Positions 59,814 through 64,000 of a stretch of DNA of 64,000 bases are shown here, piece after piece. The notes under the pieces were generated by a model. That model saw only the letters and a list, made by a program, of their open reading frames with translations. It had not been told where the DNA came from and made no database searches. This DNA is from Flavobacteriales bacterium BRH_c54 (lineage in GTDB: Bacteria; Bacteroidota; Bacteroidia; Flavobacteriales_E; Vicingaceae), in NCBI GenBank assembly GCA_000961845.1, contig LADZ01000019.1:1-64000 (forward strand), in the 5' to 3' direction. The position numbers and the translations under genes are program-made. Position 1 is the first letter of the stretch. Every line of letters begins with the position of its first letter.

Positions 59814-61598
59814 ATGAGTGCAACACATCATCATCACGAAGAACAAGATTTTTTATTTAAATACATCTTTAGTCAAGATCATAAGATGATTTCTAAACAG
59901 TTTTTAATTACCGGATTTCTTATGGGGTTCATAGGAATGGTAATGTCAACTTTGTTTAGATTGCAATTAGGTTTTCCCGGAGAAAGTTTTTGGGCCATAG
60001 ATTTTTTCTTAGGAAGTTGGGCTGAAAACGGAGTTATGGCTCCAGATAAATACTTAGCTTTAGTTACCATGCATGGAACTATAATGGTATTCTTCCTTTT
60101 AACAGCAGGTTTAAGTGGAACTTTCAGTAACTTACTTATTCCGCTGCAAATTGGAGCAAGAGATATGGCTTCAGGTTTTCTTAACATGTTGTCTTATTGG
60201 TTTTTCTTTGTATCAACTATTATTATGTTAATTTCTCTTGGTGTAGAAGGTGGATCTGCATCAGCAGGCTGGACGATCTACCCTCCTTTAAGTGCATTGC
60301 CTCAAGCAATACCGGGTTCAGGTTTAGGAATGACACTTTGGTTAGTTGCTATGGCTATATTTATCGCAAGTTCGTTATTAGGTAGTTTGAATTATATTGT
60401 TACTATCTTAAATTTAAGAACAAAAGGTATGACCATGACAAGATTGCCACTTACCATTTGGGCTTTCTTAGTTACAGCTATTTTAGGTGTTCTTTCATTC
60501 CCTGTTCTTCTTTCAGCAGCGTTATTATTAATTTTTGACAGAAGTTTTGGAACAAGTTTTTACTTATCAGATATTTACATTGGTGGTCAGGTATTAGAAC
60601 ACTCAGGTGGTAGCCCAATTTTATTTGAGCACTTATTCTGGTTCTTAGGTCACCCTGAGGTATATATTGTACTGCTTCCAGCATTAGGTATTACTTCAGA
60701 AATAGTTTCTACCATGTCTAGAAAACCAATTTTTGGATATAGAGCAATGGTAACTTCAATTTTAGCAATTGCGTTCTTATCTGTAATTGTTTGGGGCCAC
60801 CACATGTTTGTTACAGGTATGAATCCATTCTTAGGAGCAGTATTTACATTCACAACGTTACTTATCGCAATTCCTTCAGCAGTTAAAGTATTTAATTACA
60901 TAACTACTTTATGGAAAGGAAATATTATTTTTTCTCCTGCAATGCTCTTTAGTATTGGACTAGTATCAACATTTATTTCTGGTGGAGTTACCGGTTTAAT
61001 TTTAGGAGATTCTGCTTTAGATATTAATATACATGACACTTACTTTGTAGTAGGCCACTTCCATATTGTTATGGGACTATCTGCAATATTTGGGATGTTT
61101 GCCGGAGTTTACCATTGGTTCCCTAAGATGTTTGGTAGAATGATGAATAACACTATTGGATTTTTTCATTTTTGGATAACCATTGTGTGTGCTTACGGTG
61201 TTTTCTTCCCAATGCACTTCTTAGGTCTTGCCGGTGTGCCAAGAAGATATTACACTAATTCTGAATTCCCTCTATTTGATAATATGATTGATATTAATGA
61301 ATTAGTAACTTGGTTTGCCATAGTTGCTGCTTTTGCACAATTATTATTTGTATTCAACTTCTTCTATAGTGCTTTAAGAGGTCCTAGATCTTCTCAAAAT
61401 CCATGGAGAGCAAATAGCTTAGAATGGACTGCTCCTGTTGAACATATTCACGGAAACTGGCCGGGTGAAATTCCTGAAGTACATAGATGGGCTTACGATT
61501 ATAGTAAAGTTGATGAAAATGGTGAGTATGTTTCCGGAGAAGATTTTATTTCTCAAGTGGTACCACTAGGACCAAATGAAAAAGATGGAGGACATTAA
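59814..61598 (+). CDS. coxA: Cytochrome c oxidase subunit I
   Basis: CoxA is the heme a/a3-CuB catalytic subunit that reduces O2 to water and pumps protons. The 594-residue protein has 12 or more helices. Key residues are all there: His87 (MHGTIM) and His417 for heme a; His415 for heme a3 in HDTYFVVGHFHIVMG; and His280, His329 and His330 for CuB, with Tyr284 in HPEVY for the His-Tyr cross-link. The N-terminus has a His-rich stretch (ATHHHHEE), typical of Bacteroidota. coxC follows at 61621. Confidence 0.97.
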   Translation: MSATHHHHEEQDFLFKYIFSQDHKMISKQFLITGFLMGFIGMVMSTLFRLQLGFPGESFWAIDFFLGSWAENGVMAPDKYLALVTMHGTIMVFFLLTAGLSGTFSNLLIPLQIGARDMASGFLNMLSYWFFFVSTIIMLISLGVEGGSASAGWTIYPPLSALPQAIPGSGLGMTLWLVAMAIFIASSLLGSLNYIVTILNLRTKGMTMTRLPLTIWAFLVTAILGVLSFPVLLSAALLLIFDRSFGTSFYLSDIYIGGQVLEHSGGSPILFEHLFWFLGHPEVYIVLLPALGITSEIVSTMSRKPIFGYRAMVTSILAIAFLSVIVWGHHMFVTGMNPFLGAVFTFTTLLIAIPSAVKVFNYITTLWKGNIIFSPAMLFSIGLVSTFISGGVTGLILGDSALDINIHDTYFVVGHFHIVMGLSAIFGMFAGVYHWFPKMFGRMMNNTIGFFHFWITIVCAYGVFFPMHFLGLAGVPRRYYTNSEFPLFDNMIDINELVTWFAIVAAFAQLLFVFNFFYSALRGPRSSQNPWRANSLEWTAPVEHIHGNWPGEIPEVHRWAYDYSKVDENGEYVSGEDFISQVVPLGPNEKDGGH

Positions 61599-61620
61599 TT
61601 TATACTTAATTAACGGTTAA

Positions 61621-62211
61621 ATGACTAGTATAGCTTTGGAAAATAACGATTACAAAAAAGAAATTAAGCAAAAGACTGCTAAGCCTTTGTTGTGGATTGG
61701 TTTAATGAGTATTGTGATGTTCTTTGCCGGACTTACTAGTGCTGTAATTGTTAGTAAAGGAACAGCTGTTTGGGAAACCATACAAATTCCTTCCGCTTTT
61801 GCAATAAGTACAGTTTTCATATTATTAAGTAGTCTTACTTTTTATTTAGGAGAACGAAGTTTAAAGAGCAATCAATTAGCTAAAGCTAAACTATTTATTT
61901 TAGCAACATTACTATTAGGATTACTTTTTACAGTAACACAATATTTAGCATGGACAGATTTATATAAAAACGGTGTTGTTTGGGCAGGAAGTGAAAGCAG
62001 TGCAGCAGGTTCGTATTTTTATGCGTTAACAGCTTTACACTTACTTCATTTATTGGGAGGTTTAATTAGTCTTTTAGTAGTTAATTTTAAATCAATAAAA
62101 GAAAAATATAACGCAGAAAATTTATTAGGTGTTCAATTAAGTTCTACGTATTGGCACTTTCTAACTGCCTTGTGGGTATATCTTTATTTATTTTTAATAT
62201 TTATAGCATAA
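61621..62211 (+). CDS. Cytochrome c oxidase subunit III, first of two
   Basis: The 196-residue protein has five hydrophobic helices and the subunit III family pattern AKPLLWIGLMSIVMFFAGL, then LHLLHLLGGLISLL and a final STYWHFLTALWVYLYLFL. It is a short member and probably part of a subunit III built from two genes in tandem, as in many Bacteroidota. It is 22 bp after coxA and 12 bp before the second copy. Confidence 0.88.
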   Translation: MTSIALENNDYKKEIKQKTAKPLLWIGLMSIVMFFAGLTSAVIVSKGTAVWETIQIPSAFAISTVFILLSSLTFYLGERSLKSNQLAKAKLFILATLLLGLLFTVTQYLAWTDLYKNGVVWAGSESSAAGSYFYALTALHLLHLLGGLISLLVVNFKSIKEKYNAENLLGVQLSSTYWHFLTALWVYLYLFLIFIA

Positions 62212-62223
62212 ATAATAACAAAT

Positions 62224-63084
62224 ATGTCAAATTCAACAGTAATGGATAGTAAAACTGCTTGGGGAGGAAATAATGTTTCTCCTTATGGTGCAAGTTATGG
62301 AAAATTAATGATGTGGTTTTTCCTTATTTCGGATGCATTAACCTTTACAGGTTTCTTATCCGCTTATGGATTTTACCGTCACTATTATTCAAGTATATGG
62401 CCATCTGCCGAAAATGTATTTACACATTTTCCTTTTATGCATGGAAACCATCCACTGCTTTACGTTGCATTGATGACATTCATCCTTATCATGAGTTCCG
62501 TAACCATGGTATTAGCTGTAGAAGCTGGTCATAGAATGGATAAAAAAGGAGTTACACTATGGTTAGGATTAACCTTAATTGGTGGTGCAATATTCTTAGG
62601 TTCTCAAGCATGGGAATGGTATCACTTTATTCACGGTACAGAATTAGGAGCTATTGAGTTGGGTAAAGGTTATTTTACACTTCCTGATGGAACAATAGAA
62701 TCTACTAAAGGAATTATTGCTCGTTGGACAGACGAATCAAGACAAATGTTATTATTACCATGGAAAGATGGTGCAGATTATATTACAGTTACCGGAACTC
62801 AAATGAATGAATTTGTAACTAATGGAAAAGAAATTCACGGTGCTAACTTAACACACAATGAGTACGGACATCCTTTATTTGGAGATTTCTTCTTCTTCAT
62901 TACTGGTTTCCATGGTACTCACGTATTTAGTGGTGTTGTTATAAACTTTATTGTATTTGTTAACGTAATAATGGGTACCTACCAAAAAAGAGGTCATTAT
63001 GAAATGGTAGAAAAAGTAGGTTTATACTGGCACTTTGTAGATTTAGTTTGGGTATTTGTATTCACATTCTTCTACTTAATATAA
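62224..63084 (+). CDS. Cytochrome c oxidase subunit III, second, with extended loop
   Basis: The 286-residue protein shows the subunit III membrane pattern: WGNNVSPYGASYGKLMMWFFLISDALTF split between helices one and two, TGFHGTHVFSGVVINFIV, and YWHFVDLVWVFVFTFFYL at the C-terminus. About 85 residues of polar sequence (about 135-220, including GYFTLPDGTIESTKG and TVTGTQMNEFVTN) sit between two helices and form a large periplasmic or cytosolic loop. The loop's role is unknown. It is transcribed with coxA and the subunit IV gene. Confidence 0.9.
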   Translation: MSNSTVMDSKTAWGGNNVSPYGASYGKLMMWFFLISDALTFTGFLSAYGFYRHYYSSIWPSAENVFTHFPFMHGNHPLLYVALMTFILIMSSVTMVLAVEAGHRMDKKGVTLWLGLTLIGGAIFLGSQAWEWYHFIHGTELGAIELGKGYFTLPDGTIESTKGIIARWTDESRQMLLLPWKDGADYITVTGTQMNEFVTNGKEIHGANLTHNEYGHPLFGDFFFFITGFHGTHVFSGVVINFIVFVNVIMGTYQKRGHYEMVEKVGLYWHFVDLVWVFVFTFFYLI

Positions 63085-63116
63085 TTAAATCAAACACATT
63101 TAAAATCTTAAAAGAT

Positions 63117-63494
63117 ATGGAACATTCACACGATCATCATACACCAGAACCATATAAATATGCTGTTCATCACTCTGAAGAAGAGGGTAAAAAAGCTAGA
63201 AGAGTAATATGGAATATGTTTTGGGTGCTTTTAGCTATCACTACTGTAGAGGTTACTTTGGGTTTAATATGGAAAAACATTGGTATTTCTTGGGGAGCAG
63301 TTAAAATGACTTTCATTGTTTTAACTATTGCTAAAGCATATTATATTGTTGCTTATTATATGCACTTAAAACACGAAGTAAAAGCATTAAAAAATACCAT
63401 TATTGTTCCTTTTGTGCTATTCGCATTGTATTTATTATACCATGTAATAACTGAAGGTGTTTATTCTGAAATGATGGAAAAATGGTTATACTAA
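63117..63494 (+). CDS. Cytochrome c oxidase subunit IV
   Basis: The 125-residue protein begins MEHSHDHHTPEPYKYAVHHS, then has three hydrophobic segments (about 30-50, 65-85 and 95-115) with the CtaF/subunit IV pattern FIVLTIAKAYYIVAYYMHLKHE. Subunit IV stabilises the bacterial aa3/caa3 complex. The frame opens at 63048, but that start overlaps the second subunit III gene by 37 bp; the ATG at 63117 is a better fit. A strong terminator follows, closing the operon. Confidence 0.88.
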   Translation: MEHSHDHHTPEPYKYAVHHSEEEGKKARRVIWNMFWVLLAITTVEVTLGLIWKNIGISWGAVKMTFIVLTIAKAYYIVAYYMHLKHEVKALKNTIIVPFVLFALYLLYHVITEGVYSEMMEKWLY

Positions 63495-63511
63495 TTAACC
63501 TTTAATAATCT

Positions 63512-63544
63512 AAAAAACCGTCTCTTTAAGGACGGTTTTTTTTT
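63512..63544 (+). terminator. Terminator of the cytochrome oxidase operon
   Basis: An 11-bp stem (63512-63522 with 63531-63541), an 8-base loop and a long T run. Confidence 0.92.
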
Positions 63545-63607
63545 CTCTTTACTTTCTGTTTTTTAACGGAAAGAATAATAAAGATACATATATTAGATAT
63601 AAATTCA

Positions 63608-63745
63608 TTAAAAAATATTTGCTAAGGGAAATCCAGCTTCTTTACTCCAAACAACTGAGATTAATAATAAAGATAAAACACAAGACATTATAAAATAAGA
63701 AAAGAAAAGCTCATGCAATGCTTTTAAGCGATTTGTATTGTTCAT
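63608..63745 (-). CDS. Possible small single-span membrane protein
   Basis: A 45-codon frame from ATG 63745 reads MNNTNRLKALHELFFSYFIM, then a hydrophobic span (CVLSLLLISVVW), and ends SKEAGFPLANIF before a TAA. One membrane helix with a charged N-terminus is typical of real small proteins, but the frame is short, there is no TAnnTTTG box (the nearest is a TAGTTTG), and no homologue is recognised. It occupies the otherwise gene-free 63545-63820 stretch between two terminators. Confidence 0.35.
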   Translation of the reverse strand: MNNTNRLKALHELFFSYFIMSCVLSLLLISVVWSKEAGFPLANIF

Positions 63746-63820
63746 TGAAGAGTAGCTTTTCGACAAACTAAAACCCTTCTTAAACTGATTATAGACAATG
63801 GAAATTACCTAACTAAAAAT

Positions 63821-63854
63821 AAAAAGAGCCAAACAAAATTGTTTGGCTCTTTAA
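63821..63854 (-). terminator. Terminator of the partial right-edge gene
   Basis: A 14-bp perfect stem (63823-63836 with 63839-63852) with A and T runs, positioned just downstream of the minus-strand stop at 63884. Confidence 0.85.
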
Positions 63855-63883
63855 ATCTTTAAATATAGATAGGTATATATTTT

Positions 63884-64000
63884 TTAATAGAATTTGTATC
63901 TTAAATCAACTACTCCGTATTTATCTTTTAGGGCTTCTAACGAACCCGAAGCTACTGAAGCATATCTACTGTTTAATTGTTGCTTAATATTGGTATAATC
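63884..64000 (-). CDS. C-terminal fragment of a gene cut by the right edge
   Basis: Reading the minus strand from the edge gives 38 open codons, ending SVASGSLEALKDKYGVVDLR then YKFY and a TAA, followed by a strong terminator 30 bp further on. The uninterrupted frame and the terminator make a real gene likely. The family cannot be told from so short an end. Confidence 0.6.
   Translation of the reverse strand, partial: DYTNIKQQLNSRYASVASGSLEALKDKYGVVDLRYKFY

Noticed and set aside
1-64000. CRISPR arrays, tRNA, rRNA or insertion sequences
   Set aside because: I looked for regularly spaced repeats, cloverleaf-like segments and transposase motifs and found none that hold up by eye.

Overview
This window is a low-GC (roughly one-third G+C) bacterial chromosome segment that reads as Bacteroidota, most likely Flavobacteriales. 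The evidence is: type IX secretion sorting tails on two secreted proteins, TonB-dependent receptors paired with lipoproteins, families largely restricted to the phylum (DUF2480, DUF6089, DUF6427, DUF5689, HU-CCDC81 fused to SPOR), a SdhCAB set of the Bacteroidota kind, and many copies of the Bacteroidota sigma-A promoter (TTG, 17-22 bp, TAnnTTTG) at sensible distances from starts. Family or genus cannot be fixed from the sequence alone. I found no rRNA, tRNA, CRISPR array, insertion sequence or prophage.

Layout. 0-5 kb: start of a divergent gene cut by the left edge, then sucA-sucB (2-oxoglutarate dehydrogenase) with a small mechanosensitive channel translationally coupled to sucB. 5-10 kb: panC, a second MscS-type channel, a voltage-gated K+ channel-like protein, mgtE and a 2-hydroxyacid dehydrogenase. 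10-14.6 kb: a chaperone group (hsp20, lipoprotein, cbpA, cbpM) and, on the other strand, a SPOR protein and kdsB. 14.6-24.6 kb: amidohydrolase, heme o synthase plus DUF420, two YwqK-type repeat proteins, cysS, a glutaminyl-cyclase-like M28 protein, a very acidic small lipoprotein, trmB and dnaG. 24.6-28.1 kb, minus strand: a heavy-metal-type module (HYC_CC_PP-like protein, TonB-dependent receptor, HMA protein) with a cupin protein behind it.

28.1-30.3 kb is the clearest accessory stretch: an AbiJ-like (abortive infection) gene and an unrecognised secreted protein sit among structured intergenic repeats, and the upstream region of tatD is present in a second, diverged copy. 30.3-35.2 kb: tatD, then sdhC-sdhA-sdhB with a four-helix-bundle gene inserted between sdhA and sdhB and bracketed by an inverted repeat. 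35.2-40.7 kb: a heme-copper-oxidase-like membrane protein, an MltF-type lytic transglycosylase, a WG-repeat protein and a Nudix hydrolase.

40.8-48.6 kb groups a TonB-dependent receptor, a DUF5689 lipoprotein, a DUF5689 protein with a T9SS tail, and two exported endonuclease/exonuclease/phosphatase-family enzymes. I read it as a candidate extracellular nucleic-acid or phosphoester scavenging locus; this is the most promising functional hypothesis in the window. 48.7-52.2 kb: small membrane proteins, an ALDH7-type aldehyde dehydrogenase and DUF2480. 52.3-58.5 kb, minus strand: the envelope-biogenesis run DUF6089-DUF6089-uppS-bamA-ompH-ompH. 58.6-63.5 kb: a caa3/aa3-type cytochrome oxidase operon (coxB, coxA, two subunit III genes, subunit IV) whose heme o synthase lies about 42 kb away next to DUF420. 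The right edge cuts another minus-strand gene.

Several gene starts were moved downstream of the longest reading frame because the longer versions run through promoters, hairpins or neighbouring genes; the reasons are given entry by entry.
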